Part shown: one piece after another, positions 41,320-49,801 of the stretch
Position numbering within the stretch: the stretch's first letter is position 1
Layout: each line of letters starts with the position of its first letter
Source: CAKRJP01 sp963634745
Lineage (GTDB): Bacteria; Bacillota; Clostridia; Lachnospirales; Lachnospiraceae
Direction of reading: 5' to 3'
Assembly: GCA_963634745.1 (NCBI GenBank)
Contig: CAVHCX010000005.1
Span: 57,561 to 121,560, forward strand
DNA length: 64,000 bases
Program-made: the position numbers and the translations under genes
Notes under the pieces: model-generated
What the model saw: the letters and a program-made list of their open reading frames with translations, nothing else
The model's database searches: none
Told to the model about the DNA's origin: nothing

Positions 41320-41856
41320 ATGGCAAAGTATAGAAAGCTTGGAAGAACTTCCAGCCAGAGAAAAGCATTGTTAAGAAACCAGGTAACTGCATTACTCAAC
41401 AACGGTAAGATCGTTACTACAGAAGCTAAGGCAAAAGAGATTCGCAAGATCGCTGAGGGACTTATTGCACTTGCAGTAAAAGAGAAGGACAACTTCGAAG
41501 AAGTAACTGTTAAGGCTAAGGTTGCTCGCAAGGATAAAGACGGCAAGAGAGTAAAAGAAGTTGTAGATGGTAAGAAAGTTACTGTATATGACGAAGTAGA
41601 GAAGACAATCAAGAAAGATCTTCCTAGCAGACTTCATGCTCGTCGTCAGATGCTCAAGGTTCTCTATCCTGTTAAAGAGGTTCCGACCGCTCAGGCAGGA
41701 AAGAAGAAGAACACAAAGGAAGTTGATCTTGTAGCTAAGTTATTTGATGAGATCGCTCCTAAGTATGAAGGCCGTAATGGTGGATACACAAGAATCGTTA
41801 AGATTGGACAGCGTAAAGGTGACGCTGCTATGGAAGTTCTTATTGAGCTTGTATAA
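41320..41856 (+). CDS. rplQ: 50S ribosomal protein L17
   Basis: L17 lies near the exit tunnel. The 178-residue product begins MAKYRKLGRTSSQRKALLRN and ends RKGDAAMEVLIELV. It is longer than the roughly 120-residue forms of many bacteria because of a charged insert (about residues 60-90, VARKDKDGKRVKEVVDGKK) and extra sequence near 125-140. GGAGG precedes the ATG. Confidence 0.97.
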   Translation: MAKYRKLGRTSSQRKALLRNQVTALLNNGKIVTTEAKAKEIRKIAEGLIALAVKEKDNFEEVTVKAKVARKDKDGKRVKEVVDGKKVTVYDEVEKTIKKDLPSRLHARRQMLKVLYPVKEVPTAQAGKKKNTKEVDLVAKLFDEIAPKYEGRNGGYTRIVKIGQRKGDAAMEVLIELV

Positions 41857-41884
41857 TCCTTCTTGGAGATTTGATTTGAGATTT

Positions 41885-41919
41885 AAGCGCATTTTTCTGA
41901 GGAAAGATGCGCTTTTTTG
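41885..41919 (+). terminator. Terminator of the ribosomal superoperon
   Basis: AAGCGCAT at 41885-41892 pairs with ATGCGCTT at 41906-41913, followed by TTTTTTG. It lies 28 bases after the rplQ stop. Confidence 0.85.
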
Positions 41920-41936
41920 TATAATAGGAAAGTACG

Positions 41937-42764
41937 ATGATTAGAACAAAATTAATAGCATATGATTTAGATGGTACTCTTTTAAACTCCAAAAAGGAAC
42001 TGACTCCCCATACCAAGGAAGTGCTTGAGGAGGCTGCCAGACAGGGGATTGTTATATTGCCAGCTACAGGTCGGCCGGTAACGGGAATTCCTGAGATGGT
42101 TCTAAAAATTACGGGAACCAATTATGCGGTGACTGCCAACGGAGCCAGGGTTATGGATCTTAGAAGGAATGAGGCCATTATTGAGACCTTGCTCCCCAGG
42201 GAGACCGGTAGAAAAATATTGAAGATATTTTATGAGTATGATACCCTAAAGGAAATATATTTTAATGGGAAAGGATATGCCAATGAGGATGACCTTTTAA
42301 ATATCGGGCATTTTCTATCCGACCCCCATATGGCAGAATATATTGTAAAAACCAGAACTCCGGTGAAAGACCTAGAGAAGATTTTTGATAAAGAATTTTC
42401 AGATATGGATAAGATCCATGGAATTATGGCCAATTTGGAAGATATTGAAAAGATCAGAGCACGTTTGCAGGAAATTCCGGATATTGAGATTACAGGAGCC
42501 TTAGGTTGTAATCTTGAAATCAATGCAAAGGGAGCAACCAAGGGGAATGCCCTTCTTAAGTTAGGGGAGTCTTTAAATATTTCCAGAGAGGAAATTATGG
42601 CCTTTGGAGATGCGTCAAACGATCATTCTATGCTCAAACTGGCAGGAACCGGAGTAGCCATGGCCAATGCAGATGAAGAAACTAAGGCAGTGGCTGACTA
42701 TGTAACTGGGTCCAACGATGAAGATGGGGTTGCCAGATTCATTGAAGACCATGTACTGAATTAG
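41937..42764 (+). CDS. Cof-type HAD-superfamily sugar-phosphate phosphatase
   Basis: The 275-residue protein is a class IIB HAD hydrolase. The nucleophile motif is AYDLDGTLLNSKKELTP (Asp10 and Asp12), motif II TGRPVTGIPEM, and motif IV IMAFGDASNDHSMLKLAG near the end. The substrate is not predictable within this promiscuous family. It starts soon after the ribosomal terminator and is 10 bases before uppP. Confidence 0.9.
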   Translation: MIRTKLIAYDLDGTLLNSKKELTPHTKEVLEEAARQGIVILPATGRPVTGIPEMVLKITGTNYAVTANGARVMDLRRNEAIIETLLPRETGRKILKIFYEYDTLKEIYFNGKGYANEDDLLNIGHFLSDPHMAEYIVKTRTPVKDLEKIFDKEFSDMDKIHGIMANLEDIEKIRARLQEIPDIEITGALGCNLEINAKGATKGNALLKLGESLNISREEIMAFGDASNDHSMLKLAGTGVAMANADEETKAVADYVTGSNDEDGVARFIEDHVLN

Positions 42765-42774
42765 GAGAAAAACA

Positions 42775-43602
42775 ATGTTAGATGTATTAAAAGTAATCAT
42801 TCTTGGTATTGTTGAAGGTATCACTGAGTGGCTGCCTGTAAGTAGTACGGGACACCTGATCCTGGTGGAGAATATTTTAAAGCCAAGTTTAAGTGACAGC
42901 TTTATGGAGATGTTTGATGTTGTAATCCAACTAGGTGCTATTATGGCGGTAGTTGTACTATATTTTCATAAGCTGAATCCATTTTCACCCAAAAAGACGG
43001 AAAAACAGAAGCTTCTTACCTGGCAGATGTGGATCAAGGTGGCCATCGCTTCCGTGCCGGCGGCCGTGATCGGACTTTTGTTTAATGACCTCTTGGACGA
43101 GCTCTTTTATAAGCCTCTTCCGGTGGCAATTATGCTGATTGTTTACGGTATCTTATTTATTTATGTAGAGGACCGAAACAAGGGAAAGAAGCCTCACGTA
43201 CACAGCATTTCCGGGCTTACCATCCAGATGCTTCTCTGGATCGGCTTCTTCCAGATGCTGGCCTTGATCCCGGGAACTTCCAGATCAGGAGCTACTATCG
43301 TAGGAGCGCTTCTTATTGGAGTTTCCAGAGAGGTGGCAGCGGAATTTACATTTTTCCTGGCAATTCCGGTAATGTTCGGAGCCAGCCTTCTCAAGCTTAT
43401 CAAATTTGGATTTGCCTTTACAGCGGCTGAGTTTGGCTTCTTGATGTTAGGATGTATTGTATCCTTCGGAGTTTCAATCTTTGCCATTCGCTTCCTTATG
43501 GGATATATTAAGAAAAACGATTTTAAGGTATTTGGATATTATAGAATCGCCCTGGGTGCCTTGATCATTCTGGTTTCTATTATTAAACTTATAATCGGCT
43601 AG
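42775..43602 (+). CDS. uppP: Undecaprenyl-diphosphatase
   Basis: UppP (BacA) dephosphorylates undecaprenyl pyrophosphate, recycling the lipid carrier of cell-wall synthesis, and gives bacitracin tolerance. The 275-residue membrane protein has the two signature blocks EGITEWLPVSSTGHLILVE and PGTSRSGATIVGALLIG and about eight membrane segments. An AGGAG site precedes the ATG. Confidence 0.96.
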   Translation: MLDVLKVIILGIVEGITEWLPVSSTGHLILVENILKPSLSDSFMEMFDVVIQLGAIMAVVVLYFHKLNPFSPKKTEKQKLLTWQMWIKVAIASVPAAVIGLLFNDLLDELFYKPLPVAIMLIVYGILFIYVEDRNKGKKPHVHSISGLTIQMLLWIGFFQMLALIPGTSRSGATIVGALLIGVSREVAAEFTFFLAIPVMFGASLLKLIKFGFAFTAAEFGFLMLGCIVSFGVSIFAIRFLMGYIKKNDFKVFGYYRIALGALIILVSIIKLIIG

Positions 43603-43720
43603 TACCTATAATCTTTTTTTAGAATTGACTTTTATTATTTAGAAGTCATGATCATCAAAGGAACAATAAAATTTATATAACAAACTAGTATTTAGAGGAT
43701 ACTATGGGAGGAGAAACAAA

Positions 43721-44611
43721 ATGAAAATGAAGAAATTAGTAAGTATGGTTTTGGTAGCTACCTGCGCCCTGTCTTTGACAGCTTGTGGAGGAAGTTCCTC
43801 ATCTTCTGATGAGAGCACTGCTTCTAGTTCAAGTTCCGGCGCTAAGACCGCTAAGGTCATTGACATTGATCTTACAAACGAGGAGTATGCCTTTGGTGTT
43901 GACAAGGATCAGCCGGAGCTTCTTGAAAAGACCAATGATTTTATTGCTCAGATCAAGGAAGATGGAACTTTAGATGAAATCTTTGATAAGTATTTCGGAG
44001 ACGGAGAGCCGGAGGCCATTGAATCTGCAGAGTACGATGCATCCAAGGATCAGTTAGTAGTAGCAACTAATGCAGCCTTTGAGCCTTTTGAGTATACAAA
44101 GGGTGACAGCTATTACGGAATTGATATGGAGATTGCTTCTCTTTTAGCTGAGGAATTAGGAGAGGAATTAGTCATCCAGAATATGGATTTTGATGCAGTA
44201 TGCTTGTCCGTAGGCCAGCATAAATGTGACATTGCTATGGCAGGACTTACAGTAAATGAAGAGAGAAAAGAATATGTAACATTTACAGATTCTTATTATG
44301 AAGCATCTCAGAAGTTGATCGTTCCAAGTGATGATACAACTTTTGATGATTGCAAGGATGCCGACGAGGTAGCAGCCCTTCTTCAGAAGCTTACAGCAAA
44401 TGATTCCATCGGTGTACAGGCAGGAACCACTGCTCAGTATTATATCGAAGGTGACGATGACTGGGGATTTGATGGACTTACAGCTGAGTGTGTAACCTAC
44501 AAGAGCGGTTCTTTAGCAGTTCAGGATATGCTTAATGGAAATATTAAGTATGTAATGATCGATGCTGCTCCTGCAAGTGCAATTACAGAAGCTATCAACG
44601 CAATGCAATAG
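43721..44611 (+). CDS. Amino-acid ABC transporter binding lipoprotein, apparently circularly permuted
   Basis: The 296-residue protein has a signal with lipobox LTAC (Cys22) and a Ser-rich linker. Residues 110-296 match family 3 solute-binding proteins from their usual start (QLVVATNAAFEPFEY, GIDMEIASLLAEELG, AGLTVNEERKEYVTFTDSYY, GVQAGTTAQYY, VQDMLNGNIKYVMIDAAPA). The segment normally at the C-terminus of such proteins (EEYAFGVDKDQPELLEKTN, then DGTLDEIFDKYFG) is instead at residues 54-93, and the protein ends soon after APASAITEA. The order is thus rotated. It heads an operon with a permease and ATPase; the substrate is probably a polar amino acid. Confidence 0.88.
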   Translation: MKMKKLVSMVLVATCALSLTACGGSSSSSDESTASSSSSGAKTAKVIDIDLTNEEYAFGVDKDQPELLEKTNDFIAQIKEDGTLDEIFDKYFGDGEPEAIESAEYDASKDQLVVATNAAFEPFEYTKGDSYYGIDMEIASLLAEELGEELVIQNMDFDAVCLSVGQHKCDIAMAGLTVNEERKEYVTFTDSYYEASQKLIVPSDDTTFDDCKDADEVAALLQKLTANDSIGVQAGTTAQYYIEGDDDWGFDGLTAECVTYKSGSLAVQDMLNGNIKYVMIDAAPASAITEAINAMQ

Positions 44612-44632
44612 GAAATGGAAAACAAGTAGATC

Positions 44633-45343
44633 ATGGGTAATTTCGGACAAAAAGTAGATAAATTTATAGAGATATTTATTGAGCAGAATGGCTATGTAAA
44701 GGTCCTTCAAGGATTGGAAAATACTTTGATGATTGCAGTGGCCGGCCTCCTTATCGGTATCATAATCGGAATCTTAATTGCAACTGTGCGGGTGGTTCCA
44801 AAGTATAAGCTGGTTCCAAGAATTCTTAATAGAATTTGCAACTTATATGTAGCTCTCTTTCGAGGCACTCCTATGGTGGTGCAGCTCCTAGTATTTTATT
44901 ATGTACTCCTTCCGATTATAGGTTGGAAGATTACAGGTGTTCAGGTGGCTATGTTAGTATTCGGACTTAATAGTGGAGCCTATATTTCCGAGATTATGCG
45001 AAGCGGAATTCAGTCTGTAGATCCGGGACAGATGGAAGCAGGACGTGCGGTGGGATTGAGCTTTACCACAACCATGAGAATGATCATCATTCCTCAGGCC
45101 ATAAAAAACATTCTGCCAACCTTAGGAAATGAATTTATCTCGCTGATTAAAGAAACTTCCGTAGTTAGTTTTGTCGGTGCGGCAGATTTGTATGTGGCAT
45201 TTAACTATATCGGAAGTAATAGCTATGAGTTCATGGTTCCATATTTAGTAATGGCACTGATTTATATTGTGCTGGTACTTATTATTTCCCTACTGATTAA
45301 ATGCATGGAAAGGAGCCTGAAGAAGAGTGATAGACGTAATTAA
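44633..45343 (+). CDS. Amino-acid ABC transporter permease
   Basis: The 236-residue membrane protein belongs to the HisM/GlnP permease family. It has about five membrane segments, YVALFRGTPMVVQLLVFYY, and the ATPase-coupling EAA loop EAGRAVGLSFTTTMRMIIIP. SLIKETSVVSFVGAADLY follows as in relatives. It lies 21 bases after the binding protein and overlaps the ATPase start by 17 bases. Confidence 0.93.
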   Translation: MGNFGQKVDKFIEIFIEQNGYVKVLQGLENTLMIAVAGLLIGIIIGILIATVRVVPKYKLVPRILNRICNLYVALFRGTPMVVQLLVFYYVLLPIIGWKITGVQVAMLVFGLNSGAYISEIMRSGIQSVDPGQMEAGRAVGLSFTTTMRMIIIPQAIKNILPTLGNEFISLIKETSVVSFVGAADLYVAFNYIGSNSYEFMVPYLVMALIYIVLVLIISLLIKCMERSLKKSDRRN

Positions 45344-46103
45344 TCTGAAAAAAAACTTTGAAGATACGGAAGTGTTAAAAGGCATCAATATTACCATCAA
45401 CAAGGGAGATATTGTAGCGGTCATCGGTCCTTCCGGCTCCGGAAAAAGTACCTTCCTTCGTTGCCTGAACTGTATGGAAGATCCTACTGAGGGAAAGATT
45501 ATTTTTAACGGGGTAGATATCGCAGATATGCGGGTGGATATTAATATTCACAGACGCCATATGGGAATGGTATTTCAGCACTTTAATCTCTTTAACAATA
45601 AGACAGTCATAGAGAATATTATGCTAGCTCCTGTATATGTACGCTATGAGTCATTAAAGAAAACCAGAAAAAGCCGGGTTGGTAAGGCCTTGCTTAAAAA
45701 ACAGATTACGGAAGAGGAAAAAGAACATGCAATGAAGCTTCTTGCCCGTATCGGCCTGGAAGATAAGGCAGATGTATATCCTTCAACCCTGTCCGGTGGT
45801 CAAAAACAGAGAATTGCCATTGTAAGAGCTTTGGCAATGAACCCGGATGTAATCCTATTTGACGAGCCGACTTCCGCTCTGGATCCGGAGATGGTAGGAG
45901 AGGTTCTTGAATTAATGAAATCACTTGCAAAAGAAGGAATGACCATGGTGGTGGTCACCCATGAGATGGGATTTGCAAGAGAAGTAGCAAATAGGGTCGT
46001 TTTCATAGATGAGGGAGTTATTAAAGAGGAAAACACTCCGGAGGAATTCTTTGCAAATCCTAAGGATGCAAGACTTAAAGACTTCTTATCTAAGGTATTA
46101 TAA
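45327..46103 (+). CDS. Amino-acid ABC transporter ATP-binding protein
   Basis: The 258-residue ATPase has Walker A GPSGSGKSTFLR, the Q-loop in GMVFQHFNLFNNKT, signature LSGGQKQR, Walker B VILFDEPTSALDPEMV and the switch His in VVVTHEMGFA. A basic insert (YESLKKTRKSRVGKALLKKQ) between Q-loop and signature makes it a little longer than GlnQ. It starts at GTG 45327 after AAAGGAG. Confidence 0.94.
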   Translation: MIDVINLKKNFEDTEVLKGINITINKGDIVAVIGPSGSGKSTFLRCLNCMEDPTEGKIIFNGVDIADMRVDINIHRRHMGMVFQHFNLFNNKTVIENIMLAPVYVRYESLKKTRKSRVGKALLKKQITEEEKEHAMKLLARIGLEDKADVYPSTLSGGQKQRIAIVRALAMNPDVILFDEPTSALDPEMVGEVLELMKSLAKEGMTMVVVTHEMGFAREVANRVVFIDEGVIKEENTPEEFFANPKDARLKDFLSKVL

Positions 46104-46122
46104 AGTATAAAAGGTAAATCAT

Positions 46123-47220
46123 ATGCGTAGTGGTCAAAGAAAGTTAGACCAGGAACATGATGAAAAGAAAATCCGGCAGATTCCAAGGGACCTGCCGGAT
46201 TTGATTATTCCCTGGTATCAGAAAAATAAAAGAGACTTGCCTTGGAGAATAAACCCCAGCCCCTACCATGTCTGGGTGTCGGAGATTATGCTGCAGCAAA
46301 CCCGGGTGGAGGCCGTAAAAGCTTATTATCAAAGATTCCTGGAGGCCTTGCCCCGAGTCTCTGATCTTGCGGGGGCTAAAGAGGATCAACTATTAAAGCT
46401 CTGGGAGGGCTTAGGATACTATAACCGGGTGCGGAATATGCAAAAGGCAGCCAAGCAGATTGAGATCGATTATAGGGGAATCTTCCCGGATACCTATGAG
46501 GGAATTTTGTCCCTCCCAGGCATAGGGACCTATACGGCAGGAGCGATTAGTTCCTTTGCCTTTGGAATTCCCAAACCGGCGGTAGACGGAAATGTCCTTA
46601 GGGTAATTACAAGAATTACTGCTGATGATAGGGATATTGCAAAACAAAGCACCAAAACTTCGGTAGAGAAGTCCCTGGATCAGCTGATTCCAAGGGAGAA
46701 TCCCTCAGACTTTAACCAGGGCCTTATAGAACTAGGCGCCCTGGTCTGCGGGCCAAACGGAGAGCCCAAATGTGAAATCTGTCCCTTGAATAATATTTGC
46801 CTGGCTAAAAAAGAAGACCTCATCGCCAAAATTCCGGTAAAAAGCAAGGCAAAAAAAAGAAAGATCCAGGACAAGACCGTACTTTTATTTCGAGACCATA
46901 ATCAGATCGCTCTTCACAAACGGGATTTAAAAGGTTTACTGGCAGGTATGTATGAGTTTCCTAATTTAGAGGGACATTTGGACGAAGATCAGGTGACAAA
47001 ATACTGTAAAGAAATAGGCCTGATGCCGGTACGTATCAAAAAACTAGAGAATGCAGGGCATATTTTCAGCCATATTGAGTGGCACATGATCGGATATGAG
47101 ATTCTGGTAGATGAGCTGGAAAAAACAAACGAGGCCAACTTTTTATTTGTGGGCCCGGAGGAAATAAGAGAGAAATATTCTATACCATCCGCATTTGCGG
47201 CCTATACGAAAATAATATAA
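46123..47220 (+). CDS. mutY: A/G-specific adenine glycosylase
   Basis: MutY removes adenine opposite 8-oxoguanine. The 365-residue protein shows VSEIMLQQTRVEAVKAYYQR with the catalytic Glu, the helix-hairpin-helix LPGIGTYTAGAISS, VDGNVLRVITR with the catalytic Asp, a four-Cys cluster and a C-terminal NUDIX-like domain from about residue 245. The first Cys spacing is seven residues (C-GPNGEPK-C), one more than in well-known MutY proteins, then C-x2-C-x5-C. Confidence 0.93.
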   Translation: MRSGQRKLDQEHDEKKIRQIPRDLPDLIIPWYQKNKRDLPWRINPSPYHVWVSEIMLQQTRVEAVKAYYQRFLEALPRVSDLAGAKEDQLLKLWEGLGYYNRVRNMQKAAKQIEIDYRGIFPDTYEGILSLPGIGTYTAGAISSFAFGIPKPAVDGNVLRVITRITADDRDIAKQSTKTSVEKSLDQLIPRENPSDFNQGLIELGALVCGPNGEPKCEICPLNNICLAKKEDLIAKIPVKSKAKKRKIQDKTVLLFRDHNQIALHKRDLKGLLAGMYEFPNLEGHLDEDQVTKYCKEIGLMPVRIKKLENAGHIFSHIEWHMIGYEILVDELEKTNEANFLFVGPEEIREKYSIPSAFAAYTKII

Positions 47221-47250
47221 ACCGGTAGATATGCTGCTCCGTATTTGAAA

Positions 47251-47300
47251 TTACAAAGAGGCCAGTCGCTTTATGATGCGACTGGCCTCTTTGTAATTTT
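47251..47300. terminator. Strong bidirectional terminator after mutY
   Basis: A perfect 19-base stem has arms at 47251-47269 and 47278-47296 (core GAGGCCAGTCGC/GCGACTGGCCTC), an 8-base loop and T-rich flanks. It separates mutY from the minus-strand PAP2 gene. Confidence 0.9.
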
Positions 47301-47311
47301 TAAAGAATTGC

Positions 47312-47980
47312 TTATACCCACTGACCGGACAGTTTTGGTTCCTTGTTTCTTTCGCTGACATAAACAAATGGATAAACTACCATGGCCATTACAAATCCTG
47401 CAGTTACATCTGTCACAGAGTGCTGTTTTAAAAACATAGTGGACAAGATGATAAGGACTGTTAAAAGGTAGGCGCCCTGACAGACACGGGGATGCTTTTT
47501 TAAGGCATCTGAGTGGGAAACAGCAATGGCAATTCCTAAAGAATTATATACATGAATACTAGGAAGCACATTGGTTGCTGTATCTGTCTTGTAGAGCATT
47601 CCTACAAGAAATGTAAAAATATTATCTCTTTCAAAGCTAGTAGGCCTTAGGTTCAATCCGTTTGGAAAGACGGTACAGATAACTAAAAATGCAGTCATAC
47701 CTGCTACCAAGAAGGCAGCTAATTGATAAAACTCTCTCTTATTGGTAAAGAAAAAATAAAAGGCAGCCACTGCCATATACAAAAACCATAAGAGGTAAGG
47801 TACAATGAAAATTTCCAAAAATGGAATATAATCATCCAGTGGCGAATGGATTATATAATATGTAACATTGGTTCTGGTCTCTAGATAATGAAACCAGGGT
47901 AAATAAATGAACATATATAGAAAAACCCATGCGTGATTATATTTCTTAGCAGTTCCTTTAAACTTTTCTACAAATCCCAT
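47312..47980 (-). CDS. PAP2-family membrane phosphatase
   Basis: The protein has about six membrane segments and PAP2 motifs: VLPSIHVYNSLG (S-x-H) and STMFLKQHSVTDVTAG (H-x3-D). The usual first motif K-x6-RP may correspond to NGLNLRPTSF, where the Lys is missing. I prefer ATG 47980 because GGGAG lies 8 bases upstream; an ATG six codons earlier is possible. The substrate is probably a lipid phosphate. Confidence 0.82.
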   Translation of the reverse strand: MGFVEKFKGTAKKYNHAWVFLYMFIYLPWFHYLETRTNVTYYIIHSPLDDYIPFLEIFIVPYLLWFLYMAVAAFYFFFTNKREFYQLAAFLVAGMTAFLVICTVFPNGLNLRPTSFERDNIFTFLVGMLYKTDTATNVLPSIHVYNSLGIAIAVSHSDALKKHPRVCQGAYLLTVLIILSTMFLKQHSVTDVTAGFVMAMVVYPFVYVSERNKEPKLSGQWV

Positions 47981-48092
47981 ACTAGGACTCCCTTTCATAA
48001 AAATTCATTCCTTGGATAAAATGCTAAAGAACTTTTGTTTCTGAGGGATTATAACACGAAAGTTGAAAATCAACAACCGTGTTCACCAATTG

Positions 48093-48914
48093 TTAAGATT
48101 TTTTACATCGATTTTCAAAAATCTGCATATCATAGTGCTTCTTCCCAGTTTTAAGAGCGGCAGGGGTTCTTAAGGTCCATACGGCCACAGGGGTTTTGTA
48201 AAATTGTTTCAAAATGCCAAGGCTTGGATTGGGAAGGTCCAGTAATTTGTAAGAAATAAAATCCGGACGGCCCAAGGCATTACACAGCATATGCTTCACG
48301 GCAAAGCGAAAGATCCAAGGCTTGTCGGGATCTGATTTCACCAAGTTGGAGGAAAGCTGTCCTCTAAGAACATGAGGCGCATGGCTTCGATACCATTTAA
48401 GCACCATAGTATTAAAGGATTGGATCAGGTAGGGCCCCGTATAATCCTTTAAAAGATCATTGACGGTGCTGCAAAACCGGTCGGCTTCCTTGGTAGATAA
48501 CTTAAGTTCGATTAGGAGAGGGACCTGACCATCAACCAGGTCTAAAACATCTTTAAATAATGGAATTCGTTCTTTTGTTCCCGACAGTCTCCGGCTGGTA
48601 AGATCCTTGGCAGTAAGACTTTCAACCGTCTCCCTAGAGCCACAGATCCTCTTTAGGCTATCATCGTGAAATACTACCACCTCTCCATCGCAGGTTAGAT
48701 GGACATCCAGCTCAATGCCGTAGCCATGTTCCATGGCCCGCTTAAAGGCTGGCATAGAGTTTTCAGGAATTCCCCGGTCGATATCATGATAACCTCTGTG
48801 GGCAAACATGACTCCCTCGTAAGCATTCATTCGTTTTTTGAAGGACAACCTGGGGCTAATTAAAAATAAATATAGCAGAAAAAGTAAGAGGATAATTAGT
48901 AAAATCCATTTCAA
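48093..48914 (-). CDS. Glycerophosphodiester phosphodiesterase, membrane-anchored
   Basis: The 273-residue enzyme cleaves glycerophosphodiesters. One membrane segment (WILLIILLLFLLYLFLI) is followed by the GDPD barrel with AHRGYHDIDRGIPENSMPAF, ELDVHLTCDGEVVVFHDDSL and LLIELKL, carrying the catalytic His pair and metal-binding Glu/Asp. It starts at TTG 48914 with AAGGAGG 9 bases upstream. It lies between the TetR gene and the PAP2 gene, all on the minus strand. Confidence 0.9.
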   Translation of the reverse strand: MKWILLIILLLFLLYLFLISPRLSFKKRMNAYEGVMFAHRGYHDIDRGIPENSMPAFKRAMEHGYGIELDVHLTCDGEVVVFHDDSLKRICGSRETVESLTAKDLTSRRLSGTKERIPLFKDVLDLVDGQVPLLIELKLSTKEADRFCSTVNDLLKDYTGPYLIQSFNTMVLKWYRSHAPHVLRGQLSSNLVKSDPDKPWIFRFAVKHMLCNALGRPDFISYKLLDLPNPSLGILKQFYKTPVAVWTLRTPAALKTGKKHYDMQIFENRCKKS

Positions 48915-48939
48915 AACAAGTGACCTCCTTTATATTTTA

Positions 48940-49551
48940 TTAAGAATGAAGAAAAAGACCATCCAGATAGGTGGAGAGGGACCGTTTCATATTTTCCTCC
49001 ATGTCCGCTTCCCCACCTTTCAAACACCATTCAAATACATTTCCAATAACAATCATTCGAATGTCAGTGGTGACATCGGCAAGATCGGCGTCAAAAGAAA
49101 TGACCCCGGCCTCCAAGGCCTTTTGTAAATAATCGTGTACGGTCACAATAGGATAGGGGCGTTCCGTTCGAATCAGAGGATTCAGAGACTGATTTTGCGG
49201 GGTGTAATAATTGGACATAAATCCAACCCCCAGTTCCTGACAGTAATGCACATAGTTTAAGTAAACCTCTATGATGGCATTCTTGGCCTCTTCAGGATTC
49301 TTTGGAAGATCCAAAAGATCCGGATTAATGCTGGGCTGCTCTTCAATATAATAAGAAAGGAGATCGTCCTTGGTTTTAAAATGATGATAGAAGCTTCCGT
49401 TGGAAACATGGGCTTCCTCACAAATATTCTTTATAGAAAGATGATCATAGCCTTTTTTTTGCAAAATTTTCTTTGCCGCCTTAAAAATCCGATCCTTGGT
49501 TTCCTTTGATTTTTGCTGTTGTTTTGATAGTTCTTGATTTTTTTGTTTCAT
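48940..49551 (-). CDS. TetR-family transcriptional regulator
   Basis: The 203-residue protein has a Gln/Lys-rich start and a TetR helix-turn-helix (KDRIFKAAKKILQKKGYDHL, CEEAHVSNGSFYHHFKTKDD). The ligand-binding half is all helical and not assignable. It precedes the GDPD gene by 25 bases on the same strand and may control it. No operator could be identified in the gap before tex. Confidence 0.85.
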   Translation of the reverse strand: MKQKNQELSKQQQKSKETKDRIFKAAKKILQKKGYDHLSIKNICEEAHVSNGSFYHHFKTKDDLLSYYIEEQPSINPDLLDLPKNPEEAKNAIIEVYLNYVHYCQELGVGFMSNYYTPQNQSLNPLIRTERPYPIVTVHDYLQKALEAGVISFDADLADVTTDIRMIVIGNVFEWCLKGGEADMEENMKRSLSTYLDGLFLHS

Positions 49552-49706
49552 ATATAATTATAATCCTTTTTGGCAAGCAATTGACGCTACGAAGCTAAGT
49601 ATAACATGGCAAATTTTTATTTGCAAGAAAACAGAGTGAGCTCTGTTTATTGCCTGTTTATTACGTTACTTTATAAAAGCTTTAGATTTCTTTGCGGATT
49701 CTTGCG

Positions 49707-49735
49707 TTGATAATGAGACGCAATTCCTGTATAAT
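49707..49735 (+). promoter_or_regulatory. Sigma-A promoter upstream of tex
   Basis: TTGATA at 49707-49712 and TATAAT at 49730-49735 are 17 bases apart, about 67 bases before the tex start. The rest of the 250-base gap (49552-49801) is AT-rich with no other recognisable element. Confidence 0.65.
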
Positions 49736-49801
49736 ATTATACTTAACTGGAGCTATAAATTGCTTCAGTTAGATTTTTGTTCACAAAGAAAGGTACATTT
49801 T

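Noticed and set aside
41320..41856. Frameshift or fusion in rplQ because of its extra length
   Set aside because: Both family ends are in one frame and the insert is charged and smooth; long L17 forms are usual in this group as far as I recall.
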